In this document: in pieces, positions 39,633 through 48,699 of the stretch | Layout of the letters: each line of letters opens with the position of its first letter | Position numbering within the stretch: the first letter of the stretch is position 1 | Source: JAPORY01 sp965215385 | GTDB lineage: Bacteria; Pseudomonadota; Alphaproteobacteria; Rhodobacterales; Rhodobacteraceae | NCBI GenBank assembly: GCA_965215385.1 | Contig: OZ244059.1 | Coordinates: 1,054,001-1,118,000, forward strand | Length of the DNA: 64,000 bases | Direction: 5' to 3' | Program-made: the position numbers and the translations under genes | Notes under the pieces: generated by a model | Told to the model about the DNA's origin: nothing | The model's database searches: none | What the model saw: only the letters and a program-made list of their open reading frames with translations

Positions 39633-41189
39633 ATGAAAATTACCAAATTGTTAGAAAATTTTCTATCGAATAATCGAGCTTTTGTCGTGGCGGTTATCGC
39701 GGTGCCCGCAAGTTTTATCTATCAAAACATAACCAATTTCAATAATTGGGCCTATCGTTCTTTCCGCAATACTGACGCCAAGCATGATGAAGCCGTTAGA
39801 ACCATTCAATTGAAGGTGCGAGAAGGCCGAAAGAGTGGCAAAAGGATGTGCACGGCACGCAAACCGTGGAAATCAATGTCCATGCGAAGTGCTGATTTCA
39901 AGCAGGAAATGGTACAAATTGATCTTGACCTCCGAAACGTTCTTAAGGTTGATGAGGAACAGGGTATTGTGCGGGCCGAACCGATGGTTACTATGGGAGA
40001 AATCACGCATTACCTGGTTCCGCGTGGATTTGCCTTGGCTGTTCAAGCCGAAATGGATGATCTCACTCTAGGTGGCTTATGTATGGGCGTGGGCATTGAG
40101 ACCACGAGTCATCGCGAAGGTTTCATGTTTGAATCAGTTGAAGCCTTTGAAATCGTTACAGCTGACGGTGAATTGCTTCGATGTACCCGATCAGAAAATG
40201 AGGATCTTTTCCATGCCTTGCCCTGGTCCCACGGCACTTTGGGATTCTTGGTAGCTGTTGAGATTCGCATCGTCAGAATTCAATCACATGTCAAGCTTGA
40301 TTACGAGCCGTTTCACTCGATCAATGATTTATGCAAGCGTCTTGAAGAACTAACGGAGGGAGATAACGCTCCTCATTTAGTCGAAGCACTCGTCTTTTCT
40401 CGCAGCACGGGTGTCATTCTTAAGGGTGAACCTGCAAACGCCCCGAAAGGCGCGAAAGTCAACTATATCAACAACTATTACAAACCATGGTTTTATAGCC
40501 ATGTTGAACGAAGTCTAACAACAGGCTCATTCAGCGAGTACATCCCCACGCGGCACTATTTTCACCGGCATACCCCATCGGTTTTCTTTCAACTCAAGGA
40601 TATTGTTCCGTTTGCCAACAATCCGCTTTATCGGTATTTGTGGGCGTGGATGGGGGCTCCAAAAGTCTCACTTATGAAGCTGACGATGACTCAGAGTTTG
40701 CGAAAACAGACCTTTGAAAACCGGGTTTCCCAAGATATTCTTGTGCCGATTGAAAAACTGGCTGCGTCAATTCAATTGAGTGAAGAATTGTTTGGTATCT
40801 ATCCGCTTTGGATTTGCCCATTCCGATTATTTGATCACGGGCCCAATGAGGGATTTTTACGCAATCCACCCAATGGTACCAAGAGCCACATGTTTGTTGA
40901 TCTTGGCATATATGGCCTCCCATCGATTCGCGAGTCGCGACAATACGATCAAATTGCCGCTTCGCGACGGTTGGAAGAGTTTGTTCGGGCCTGCGGGGGG
41001 TATCAGATGCTACACGCTGATATTTGTATGACGCGTGATGAATTTGAACAGATGTTTGAACACTCTAATTACCGTGTCATGCGCAAAAAATTTAATGCGG
41101 AAGATGCCTTTCCAGAAGTTTATGAGAAGGTCATTCCAGAGAAATGGATTAGGGATGAAATCGTTGGATTAGGTACCCTGACCCAGTGA
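39633..41189 (+). CDS. DHCR24-like FAD-dependent oxidoreductase (delta24-sterol reductase family)
   Basis: A 518-residue membrane-anchored flavoprotein with one N-terminal membrane helix (FVVAVIAVPASFIYQNITNF). The whole length parallels animal DHCR24/seladin-1 and plant DWF1: VRAEPMVTMGEITHYLVPRG, MDDLTLGGLCMGVGIETTSH, FHALPWSHGTLGFLVAVEIR, INNYYKPWFYSHVER, EYIPTRHYFHRHTPSVFFQL, and the C-terminal DAFPEVYEKVIPEKW. Those proteins reduce the C24-25 double bond of sterols with NADPH and FAD. The resemblance is far stronger than to ordinary bacterial FAD oxidases. No sterol-synthesis genes (squalene epoxidase, lanosterol or cycloartenol synthase) are nearby, so the substrate may be an imported host sterol or another isoprenoid. 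Substrate is inference. Confidence 0.85.
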   Translation: MKITKLLENFLSNNRAFVVAVIAVPASFIYQNITNFNNWAYRSFRNTDAKHDEAVRTIQLKVREGRKSGKRMCTARKPWKSMSMRSADFKQEMVQIDLDLRNVLKVDEEQGIVRAEPMVTMGEITHYLVPRGFALAVQAEMDDLTLGGLCMGVGIETTSHREGFMFESVEAFEIVTADGELLRCTRSENEDLFHALPWSHGTLGFLVAVEIRIVRIQSHVKLDYEPFHSINDLCKRLEELTEGDNAPHLVEALVFSRSTGVILKGEPANAPKGAKVNYINNYYKPWFYSHVERSLTTGSFSEYIPTRHYFHRHTPSVFFQLKDIVPFANNPLYRYLWAWMGAPKVSLMKLTMTQSLRKQTFENRVSQDILVPIEKLAASIQLSEELFGIYPLWICPFRLFDHGPNEGFLRNPPNGTKSHMFVDLGIYGLPSIRESRQYDQIAASRRLEEFVRACGGYQMLHADICMTRDEFEQMFEHSNYRVMRKKFNAEDAFPEVYEKVIPEKWIRDEIVGLGTLTQ

Positions 41190-42301
41190 AAGGTTAGAAA
41201 GTAGGGCCGCTTGCAAAAACATTGGCAGAGCAGCTTTGAGCGACGACAGGCCTTAGCGAGACATATGGCCACCTATACAAAATCAATGTTTGGGTAGTAG
41301 GTTTTCAACAAAATAGGCTATTGGTAACGCGCTGCTCGGGCATTTTTCTGCCACTAAGCGCACGAACGCTGCGTTCGAGCAAACGCGCAATAGCGGCTTC
41401 CGAAATCACGCGTGGCAGCGTGTCCGTTACCCGCCGTCACACCAGCTTCTTGGCCTTCTCCGGTGGCTCCAGAGTATGGTCATACAGCATCCGCAAGGCG
41501 GCAATCCGAGCGTTCATGGTGCGTGACTGCAAGCCGTTGTTAATCGCTTGCCGGATCCAAGCCGCTAAGTCTTGTGCTTGGAGGCACACCGGCGACCTTC
41601 TGCCCGTTTCCTTCACCAGTTGACAAATCGTGGGAATGCAAATCCGTTGGCGTGCCTTGCGACAAACCATGAGCGTTCATCGCATCAATCATATGTTGGC
41701 GAAGCGGCGGAGTATCGCTATGGTGAGGTTTAGATATGGTTCATTATCCTTCTAATGATTGTCTGTCGCAGACGGTTTGCCGACTAGAAGGTAATGAACT
41801 TTTTACCGAAATTGAAACCCCAATTTGCGTGCTGGGCAACATTTGTCTTTTGCGTAACGCACCATATGGCGTCGACGCTAGATCGTTTCGGCCCTTCGAA
41901 CCGTTCCGCATTCAAAGCTAGTGACGTCTATTGCGGAGTCCGACTGGGGCTCACGCACGAGAACTTAAGTTGGTAGAACGGCCGCTCAAATTAGGCACCG
42001 CAAAGCAGCCTTCGTTCAAAATCTTCTTTGGTATCTTGGTAAAATCTCAATTCTTCAGAAAGAAGATTGTCAGGTTGCCGTGGCATTTGCATTCCTCGTT
42101 TTGGAACCGATGTTTATCAGTTTGCGCTTGATTAGCCTAATTCTCTGCATATTCGGTGATGTCTCAGTTTGAAATATATCTTGTTCTTGACTGCCCCAGC
42201 AGCTAAAACATTGAAAATTGCTCTGGAGCCCGAACTTTAATATTGCGTATGAAACTTGAATATTGTAGTTTGGTTTCAGTTATAACTCAGAGAGGTCAAT
42301 C
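41190..42301. other. Decayed accessory DNA, integrase debris
   Basis: Its left part (41205-41335) resembles the end of the dead transposase at 35737-35880 (shared GCCGCTTGCAAAAA, similar ATTTTGT and ACAAAAT blocks). The recombinase-like relic is listed separately. From 41700 to 42300 no gene is recognised. Confidence 0.4.
41300..41670 (-). pseudogene. Fragment resembling a tyrosine-recombinase N-terminal region
   Basis: On the minus strand the frame reads LQSRTMNARIAALRMLYDHT, then LEPPEKAKKLV, a TGA stop, and RRVTDTLPRVISEAAIARLL. The pattern (core-binding helices that start with an ALR-x-LY motif, then a Pro-rich linker and a start of the catalytic domain) resembles phage/plasmid-type tyrosine integrases. 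No catalytic residues remain. Since its 3' side resembles the end of the neighbouring dead transposase, it may instead be part of a related insertion element. Confidence 0.4.
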
Positions 42302-42988
42302 ATGAGATACTCCCACCCCCCCCCCAACTTTAGAGCCATTGCCTTCGCGGCGTTCGTTGGGCTGGTTGGACTGAGCTCACCGGCAGCGGCCCAATCGGCC
42401 CAATTGGTCATTCCCGCGATCACGGGGACGAACGCCTGCACCCAAGGCTCGTCGGAAATCAGACCGGAAGAATTTACTCTCGGGACTCCCACAGCCAACA
42501 GTCTGGGATTCACTTTGCCCGCCATCACACGGGAAGAAGTTAGAACTTGGGAGAGTGCTCCCCAATTACTCACGAGAACAGTTAATGTGGGGATTCAAGA
42601 AGGCGGGAAGGGTCTTCCAAAACAGAGGACAAGTGTAAGCGTCTCAGGGACCCCCTCAACGCAACAGTCTATCACCTACTCCAGTCTGAAGAAGAATACG
42701 CGCTATACAGTAATTGTATACGGCAATTTATATACCAGTCCGTACATCCGCCGCTGCTTCAAGACCCGCGGCGAGTTCTCGCCTGCCGAGCAGAACCTGA
42801 ACTCCGAAGGCTCGGCCGACCTCACCAAGTTCGGGCGCACCGGGTGCTTTGCGGTAGCCCGCACCCGGCAGGACATTGCCGACTGCATGTGCAACGGCAC
42901 GCGGGGTGGCACCCGCATCCTCGCCGGCCAGACCACGGGGAGTCAGGAAGCGCGGCGCCGCTGGGGATGCCCTGATCTTAGCAGCTAA
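42302..42988 (+). CDS. Exported cysteine-containing protein of unknown function with a poly-C tract at its start
   Basis: A 228-residue protein with a signal peptide (RAIAFAAFVGLVGLSSPAAA, then QSAQ). No known family. The middle resembles a fibronectin-type or beta-sandwich exported domain (SVSGTPSTQQSITYSSLKKN, TRYTVIVYGNLYTSP) and the C-terminal third holds several cysteines (CFAVARTRQDIADCMCNGTR). RBS AGAGAGG lies six to twelve bases before ATG 42302. Codons 5-8 contain ten consecutive C (42316-42325), so length changes would shift the frame before the signal peptide; in this copy the frame is open. A diverged copy of the last part lies just downstream (43007-43071). Confidence 0.7.
   Translation: MRYSHPPPNFRAIAFAAFVGLVGLSSPAAAQSAQLVIPAITGTNACTQGSSEIRPEEFTLGTPTANSLGFTLPAITREEVRTWESAPQLLTRTVNVGIQEGGKGLPKQRTSVSVSGTPSTQQSITYSSLKKNTRYTVIVYGNLYTSPYIRRCFKTRGEFSPAEQNLNSEGSADLTKFGRTGCFAVARTRQDIADCMCNGTRGGTRILAGQTTGSQEARRRWGCPDLSS
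42316..42325 (+). repeat. Homopolymer of ten C inside the exported protein's start region
   Basis: Sequence CACCCCCCCCCCAAC within codons 5-8. Slippage of such a tract is a known basis of phase variation of surface proteins. Here the count is in the productive frame. Whether it varies cannot be seen from one sequence. Confidence 0.9.
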
Positions 42989-43203
42989 GGCTGATGTTGG
43001 ATGAAGGCCGGTCCCGGCCAAGACATCACGGAGGTGTCCTGTGCAACGGCACACGGGATGAAACCCGGATCAACGTTCGACCCGAGATCCGGACGGCTTT
43101 GCGGGCGCGGATACCCGTTGCGGATCAGCACCGCAGTCATAGCCTGAAAGGGCCGCGGCGCGTGTGACGACCATCCCAGACAATCAGACGAACACAGACA
43201 AGC

Positions 43204-43227
43204 GGCGACCGACAGGTCGTCCTTTTT
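43204..43227 (+). terminator. Probable intrinsic terminator
   Basis: Stem GGCGACC / GGTCGTC with a GACA loop (one G-T pair), then CC and TTTTT. It is about 215 bp after the exported protein's stop and would separate it from pal. Confidence 0.55.
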
Positions 43228-43716
43228 CCATTCCGGTCGGCATCGTGGTTTTCAAACGAAGACACTACTGCATATTCTTTGCTTCTGGCTTGTAAATGCT
43301 GCGTAAGAATAAATTGTCTAATTCACCGCATTATTTCTTGTCGAATGCACATCAAATGACTGACCGTTTGCGCCGTTCTATGCAGAAAGGTCGCGGGCAA
43401 GTGTGATCGGATTCTGCATGGGACGATAATGTGGCGGGGTATGTGAAACCTCTAGTACGCACTGTTATCGGTGGCGTTGTATGAACGTACCCCCGTCATA
43501 CTCTTTCCGAGATTTCGGTTTAAGAGTTCGTTCGTCGAATACACTACCAACAGCCAAAACTGCTTACCCGCCTCTTCAAGAGCATCGCCGCCAACGAGCC
43601 GCTGTTAAGAGCATAACGAAATGGCTTGTTGGTTTTCCTCTCTCCCGCTCTATCAGAACATACGCATGAAGATGATTCTTGGTAAATTCAATGCGGTTAA
43701 CATACTAGAATCGATT

Positions 43717-43744
43717 TTGACTCAACAAAAAACGAGACTATAGA
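43717..43744 (+). promoter_or_regulatory. Candidate sigma-70 promoter for pal
   Basis: TTGACT and TATAGA separated by 16 bp, about 180 bp before pal. It fits the need for a new promoter because tolB ends in a terminator and accessory DNA lies between. Confidence 0.4.
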
Positions 43745-43925
43745 AGTTTTGAGCGTAGTTCAGCACTTCGCATAAGGCTACCAATGAAGTTAAGTCACGA
43801 CTACTAAGCAACGATACCGGGGTTAGTGAGAAGCGTAATCTCGGCTCAGCATATACTTTATCCAGAGTCTCGCTCCTTAAATCTGCGACGATATTGTCAA
43901 AAAATAATTCGAAAGGGCGTCAATC

Positions 43926-44435
43926 ATGAAATACGCGAATTATCTTGTTGTGGTTATAATGATGATCACATTGGGTGCCTGCTCAAACAATTCAGGCCTT
44001 TTTGACGGCGATCGCGGCGGTGGTAATAGCAGCGAATTGGGTCAATATGGCTCACCGTCTGACCCAACCTCACCCGCGCACTTTCAGGAAGTCTTGGGCG
44101 ACCGAGTTTTCTTTCTCATTGATGACACGACATTAACCCTTGCTGCGCAAAATGTCCTAGACGGGCAAGCAGAGTGGTTGAATAACAACCCTGCCTATAA
44201 TGCCGTGATCGAAGGGCATGCTGACGAGAGAGGAACTCGCGAATACAATCTCGCGCTCGGGGCGCGAAGAGCGAACGCGACGCTTGAGTATCTCTTATCG
44301 CGTGGGGTGAATGAATCGCGATTGCAAACTATAAGCTATGGTAAAGAACGCCCCATCGAAATTTGTAGCGACGAAAGTTGCTACGCCGTCAATCGACGGG
44401 CTGTTACGGTTTTGGAAACCGGTTGGTCTGGCTAA
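43926..44435 (+). CDS. pal: Peptidoglycan-associated lipoprotein Pal
   Basis: Outer-membrane lipoprotein that binds peptidoglycan and TolB. 169 residues. Lipobox LGAC with Cys19 after the signal segment. OmpA-like domain at about residues 60-165, with AVIEGHADERGTREYNLALG and RVNESR-like region before ETISYG-like (here LQTISYGKERPI) motif. RBS AAAGGG nine bases upstream. It is separated by about 8.3 kb from tolB, though it normally follows directly; cpoB follows after 4 bp. Confidence 0.95.
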   Translation: MKYANYLVVVIMMITLGACSNNSGLFDGDRGGGNSSELGQYGSPSDPTSPAHFQEVLGDRVFFLIDDTTLTLAAQNVLDGQAEWLNNNPAYNAVIEGHADERGTREYNLALGARRANATLEYLLSRGVNESRLQTISYGKERPIEICSDESCYAVNRRAVTVLETGWSG

Positions 44436-44439
44436 CTTC

Positions 44440-45255
44440 ATGCGTATCCGGCTTGCCTTGATTGTCGCCGGCTTAATCACCGCCACGGCTCACGCCGCTG
44501 ACCTACCGAATGGTCAGACACTCGCAGACATTCGACAAGAACTCAATGTCCTCTATGTCGAAATTCAGCGGCTTAAACGGGAGTTAAGTACAACTGGGGC
44601 TCCGCCCGCCCCCGCTGGCGGCAATCGATTATTTGACCGCGTGAATGCTCTTGAAGGACGACTAAGAGCCTTAACGGCAAATACCGAGGAATTGAATTTC
44701 CGCGTGGAAAAAATTATTCGAGACGGAACCAACCGCATCGGCGACCTCGAATTTCGGCTGGTCGAACTTGAAGGTGGCGATGTTAGCACGCTCCCAGAAA
44801 CAACGACCTTAGGCGGCGGCGATATTCTGAGACGAAATTCCGCCGAAGGGCAGTCGCCCGCCTCAGAACTGGCAGTTGCCGAACAAACAGACTTTGATGC
44901 GGCGGTCACCGCCCTTGACGACGGAGAGTATGCCGAGGCAGTCCTTCTTCTTGATACTTTTATTGAGGCCTATCCCGGCAGTCCATTGTCCGCTGAAGCC
45001 TCCTTGCGAAAAGGTATCGCGCTTAAAGAAATGAACAATACTCGCGATGCGGCGCAAGCATTTCTGCAAAGCTATAAGCTATCAGCAAACGGGCCCTTCT
45101 CGGCAGAAGCCGTTCTTGAATTGGGGATCGCGCTCGGAGAACTTGGCAATGTTCGTGAAGCCTGTGCAACTCTCGAACAAGTTATTGTCAGATTCAACGA
45201 TTTAGCACTGGTCCCGCGTGCCCAGTCGCAGATCGACACGCTCTCATGTCCTTGA
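44440..45255 (+). CDS. cpoB: Cell division coordinator CpoB (YbgF)
   Basis: Periplasmic protein that links outer-membrane constriction with peptidoglycan synthesis. 271 residues: signal peptide (MRIRLALIVAGLITATAHAA), N-terminal coiled coil (LYVEIQRLKRELST and LRALTANTEELNFRVEKI), C-terminal TPR repeats (DFDAAVTALDDGEYAEAVLL, ASLRKGIALKEMNNTRDAAQ, VLELGIALGELGNVREACAT). Start ATG 44440 is four bases after pal. It overlaps tilS by 10 bp. Confidence 0.92.
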   Translation: MRIRLALIVAGLITATAHAADLPNGQTLADIRQELNVLYVEIQRLKRELSTTGAPPAPAGGNRLFDRVNALEGRLRALTANTEELNFRVEKIIRDGTNRIGDLEFRLVELEGGDVSTLPETTTLGGGDILRRNSAEGQSPASELAVAEQTDFDAAVTALDDGEYAEAVLLLDTFIEAYPGSPLSAEASLRKGIALKEMNNTRDAAQAFLQSYKLSANGPFSAEAVLELGIALGELGNVREACATLEQVIVRFNDLALVPRAQSQIDTLSCP

Positions 45256-46508
45256 AATCAGACTTTCCAGAAATTCACAACGCGCTCGACACCGAATTCG
45301 GAAAGTATCGCTCGCGGCGGCTCGGTGTTGCCGTCTCAGGCGGCAGCGACTCCGTGGCTCTGCTCCACGCTCTGACCGAATATTTTGCCGGTCAGTCGAC
45401 ACAAATTCTTGCTGCAACTGTCAACCATCATCTTCGTCCAGAAGCCTTGTCGGAGGCGCAATTCTGCGCCGACATCGCCCGCAGACTAAATATCCAACAT
45501 GAGGTGCTGAATTGGGATGCGTGGGATGGGAACGGCAACCTCCAGGCCGAAGCGCGTCAAGCAAGATACGACCTACTCACCGATTGGGCAAAGCACTACC
45601 AAATTTCCGCTCTAACAACCGCTCATACCGCCAACGATCAAGCCGAAACTGTAATCATGCGATTGGCTCGTGCCGCCGGTGTCGACGGGCTTGCCGGAAT
45701 ACCGCAGGCCCGTAATATCGCTGGGGTAAGGGTGTTGCGGCCGTTTCTTTCGCTTCGGCGCGAGCAGCTACAAGCCTATATTTCCAATCGGGGTGTTAAC
45801 TGGATTAGTGATCCTAGCAACGATGATCGTCGCTTCGAGCGAACAAAAGTGAGAAATGCCTTGCAGCACCTAGAACCTCTTGGACTAACCACTCCCGTAC
45901 TCGCTACCGTCGCCGTTAATATACAAAGCGCCAAGGAAGCCTTGAACTGGCACGCACGCAAAGAAACGCAAGATATGATCACAATTGATAAAGGCGACGT
46001 CGTGATTGAGCACGCGAAATTCTGTGCCCTGCCCAAAGAAACCGCACGGCGTATCTTGGCTTGCGTTCTGCAGTGGATCGGGGGTAACGATTATACCCCC
46101 CGTCGGAACTCAATCATACAGATGCTCGCGGCGATTGACACAAAGTGCGCATCCACGCTTAACGGCTGCGCCATCCAATATGACGATACGCAGATCCGAG
46201 TTTTCCGAGAGTACCAGGCGGTTAAGCATGTTCAAACAGCCGCCCACGAAATTTGGGATCGGCGGTGGCAAATCTCTGGTACCAAAAACCCGCCGAAAAA
46301 TGCAACAATTCGAGCACTCGGAACTGAGGGCATTCGTCAGTCTCCAGATGCGCCAATTGCAACGCAGCCGCGGGCTGCACTGATTGCTAATCCATCGCTC
46401 TGGTTATACGAAGAATTACTCGCAGATCCTTGGACGGCTGCATCGCAACCGTGGCGGCTGCAACTGATTTCAGGCCCTGATCTTTTTTCGACTCGTATCT
46501 TGGATTGA
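45246..46508 (+). CDS. tilS: tRNA(Ile)-lysidine synthase TilS
   Basis: Adds lysine to cytidine 34 of tRNA-Ile (CAU anticodon), changing its codon reading to AUA. 420 residues. PP-loop SGGSDSVALL at residues 31-40; family block HLRPEALSEAQFCADIA and TAHTANDQAETVIMRLARAA; RFERTKVRN. C-terminal part is diverged. Genes cpoB-tilS-ftsH form the usual alphaproteobacterial run. Confidence 0.94.
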   Translation: MSLKSDFPEIHNALDTEFGKYRSRRLGVAVSGGSDSVALLHALTEYFAGQSTQILAATVNHHLRPEALSEAQFCADIARRLNIQHEVLNWDAWDGNGNLQAEARQARYDLLTDWAKHYQISALTTAHTANDQAETVIMRLARAAGVDGLAGIPQARNIAGVRVLRPFLSLRREQLQAYISNRGVNWISDPSNDDRRFERTKVRNALQHLEPLGLTTPVLATVAVNIQSAKEALNWHARKETQDMITIDKGDVVIEHAKFCALPKETARRILACVLQWIGGNDYTPRRNSIIQMLAAIDTKCASTLNGCAIQYDDTQIRVFREYQAVKHVQTAAHEIWDRRWQISGTKNPPKNATIRALGTEGIRQSPDAPIATQPRAALIANPSLWLYEELLADPWTAASQPWRLQLISGPDLFSTRILD

Positions 46509-46593
46509 TTCTTGCCAGAATTTCCCTATTTTCAAGAGACAGTATTCCAAAAAAGTCAGCTTGTTTTTTCCACTTTCATCGGGAGTGACCGTT

Positions 46594-48525
46594 TTGAGCA
46601 ATTTTCGTGCCATCGCATTCTGGGGGTTTTTATTCTTACTCGTCCTCGGTCTAGTTAGCCTGTTTAATCGGACCGGTGGCGGTTTACAGAGCCGAGAAAT
46701 TAGTTACTCTGACTTTGTCGCGTCGGTGGAAGCGGGTGAAGTGAGTCAAGTCGTTCTAGACGGCGAGCAAGTCCGTTTTTCGGGTTCGGACGGTCGGGAA
46801 TATGTGACCATAAAACCCGGCGATGCTGAAATCACCACATTATTGATCGATAGCAACATCCCCGTCCGAGCCGAACAGCAGCAGCAATCAGGTTTCCAAT
46901 CATTCATCGTCTCGCTCTTACCGTTTCTTTTGCTGATTGGCGTTTGGATTTTCTTTATGAACCGAATGCAAGGTCGGGGTGCTGGCGGGGCCATGGGGTT
47001 CGGCAAATCCAAGGCCAAAATGCTAACAGAAAAGCAAGGTCGAGTGACCTTCGACGATGTTGCTGGGATTGATGAAGCGAAGGAAGAACTTGAGGAAATC
47101 GTCGAGTTTCTGCGCAATCCAAAAAAGTTCTCACGCCTTGGCGGCAAGATCCCCAAAGGTGCCTTGCTGGTTGGACCGCCAGGAACAGGAAAGACACTCT
47201 TGGCACGGGCAATTGCCGGCGAGGCGGGTGTTCCCTTCTTCTCAATCTCTGGTTCTGATTTCGTCGAAATGTTTGTCGGGGTCGGCGCGAGTCGCGTGCG
47301 TGATATGTTCGAACAGGCAAAGAAAAATGCCCCTTGCATTGTTTTCATCGACGAGATTGACGCCGTCGGGCGTCATCGAGGTGCTGGTTATGGCGGTGGC
47401 AATGATGAGCGCGAGCAAACCCTAAACCAATTGCTAGTCGAAATGGATGGTTTTGAGGAAAATGAAGGCGTAATTATTGTCGCGGCAACCAACCGCAAAG
47501 ACGTCCTTGATTCGGCTCTTCTTCGTCCTGGACGATTTGATCGCCAAGTGACGGTGGCAAATCCTGACATTAGGGGGCGCGAGAAAATCCTCGACGTGCA
47601 TTCACGCAAAACCCCACTTGGCCCCGACGTTGATCTGCGCATTATTGCACGCGGGACGCCTGGATTTTCCGGGGCGGATCTCGCCAATCTTGTGAATGAG
47701 GCGGCGCTACTCGCTGCCAGAATCGGCCGGCGTTTCGTGACCATGCTCGACTTTGAGAACGCCAAGGACAAAGTCATGATGGGGTCCGAGCGGCGATCAA
47801 TGGTGTTGACGACAGAGCAGAAAGAAAAAACTGCCTATCATGAAGCTGGCCACGCCATTGTTGGCCTTGAGTTACCGGAGTGCGACCCAGTTTATAAGGC
47901 GACAATTATCCCTCGCGGCGGTGCCCTTGGTATGGTGGTTTCCCTGCCCGAAATTGATCGCCTCAACTGGCAGCGTGACGAATGTCAACAAAAGTTGGCC
48001 ATGACAATGGCAGGTAAAGCTGCTGAGGTATTGAAGTACGGTGCCAATCACGTGTCTAACGGCCCCGCTAGTGACATTCAGCAAGCCTCCGCTCTGGCGC
48101 GGGCAATGGTTCTGCGCTGGGGTATGTCTGATAAGGTCGGAAACATTGACTATACTGAGGCCCATGAAGGTTATAACGGGCAAACGCCAGGCTTATCAGT
48201 GTCTGCGCATACCAAAGAACTTATAGAAGAAGAAGTTAAGAAACTGGTCGAAGACTCTTTTGCGAAGGCTAAAGAAATTCTTGAGAACAAAAAACAAGAA
48301 TGGGAACGACTAGCGCAGGGCCTCTTGGAGTATGAGACCCTCACTGGTGAGGAAATTAAGCGAGTCGTTCGCGGCGTCCCACCAGATCACGTAGATGAAG
48401 CCGTAGAAGGGTCCGCGGGAGATGAAGCGTCCAACGTAACCGCGATTCCAAAAGCGAAGGCAAGAAAGAAAAGAGCAAAGAAACCGGTCGTGAGAGATGA
48501 TTTAGAACTTGAACCGCCCTTTTGA
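46594..48525 (+). CDS. ftsH: ATP-dependent zinc metalloprotease FtsH
   Basis: Membrane-anchored AAA protease that degrades misfolded membrane proteins and regulators. 643 residues from TTG 46594, chosen because GGGAG lies nine bases upstream and the protein then starts as SNFRAIAFWGFLFLLVLGL like other FtsH; GTG 46585 is an alternative. Two membrane helices flank the periplasmic domain. Walker A GPPGTGKTLLAR near residue 194, Walker B VFIDEIDAVGRHRG, SRH VIIVAATNRKDVLDSALLRP, zinc site HEAGH near residue 416. Confidence 0.97.
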   Translation: MSNFRAIAFWGFLFLLVLGLVSLFNRTGGGLQSREISYSDFVASVEAGEVSQVVLDGEQVRFSGSDGREYVTIKPGDAEITTLLIDSNIPVRAEQQQQSGFQSFIVSLLPFLLLIGVWIFFMNRMQGRGAGGAMGFGKSKAKMLTEKQGRVTFDDVAGIDEAKEELEEIVEFLRNPKKFSRLGGKIPKGALLVGPPGTGKTLLARAIAGEAGVPFFSISGSDFVEMFVGVGASRVRDMFEQAKKNAPCIVFIDEIDAVGRHRGAGYGGGNDEREQTLNQLLVEMDGFEENEGVIIVAATNRKDVLDSALLRPGRFDRQVTVANPDIRGREKILDVHSRKTPLGPDVDLRIIARGTPGFSGADLANLVNEAALLAARIGRRFVTMLDFENAKDKVMMGSERRSMVLTTEQKEKTAYHEAGHAIVGLELPECDPVYKATIIPRGGALGMVVSLPEIDRLNWQRDECQQKLAMTMAGKAAEVLKYGANHVSNGPASDIQQASALARAMVLRWGMSDKVGNIDYTEAHEGYNGQTPGLSVSAHTKELIEEEVKKLVEDSFAKAKEILENKKQEWERLAQGLLEYETLTGEEIKRVVRGVPPDHVDEAVEGSAGDEASNVTAIPKAKARKKRAKKPVVRDDLELEPPF

Positions 48526-48699
48526 GGCGTTCAATCGTGGCATCCCCCCTTGATTGCGGCCCAGCTAACCTTGAGCCGGCACAATTTGTGCGATTTCAGT
48601 CGCCTTTTTTCTCTCTAGCCACCCAAAAACTCTATTCCCATTAACAGGGTTTACGGCGTATATGCCCCGCTCAGGATTGGAATTTGGAGGAGAGATAGA

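Larger units (their letters stand above)
42989..43925. other. Intergenic region before pal
   Basis: Contains a decayed partial duplication of the preceding gene's 3' end (43007-43071), a probable terminator (43204) and a candidate promoter for pal (43717). No other gene is supported. Confidence 0.5.

Noticed and set aside
46746..47348. 200-codon open frame antisense to ftsH
   Set aside because: Lies wholly opposite a clear FtsH coding region, has no RBS and a composition expected of a shadow frame.
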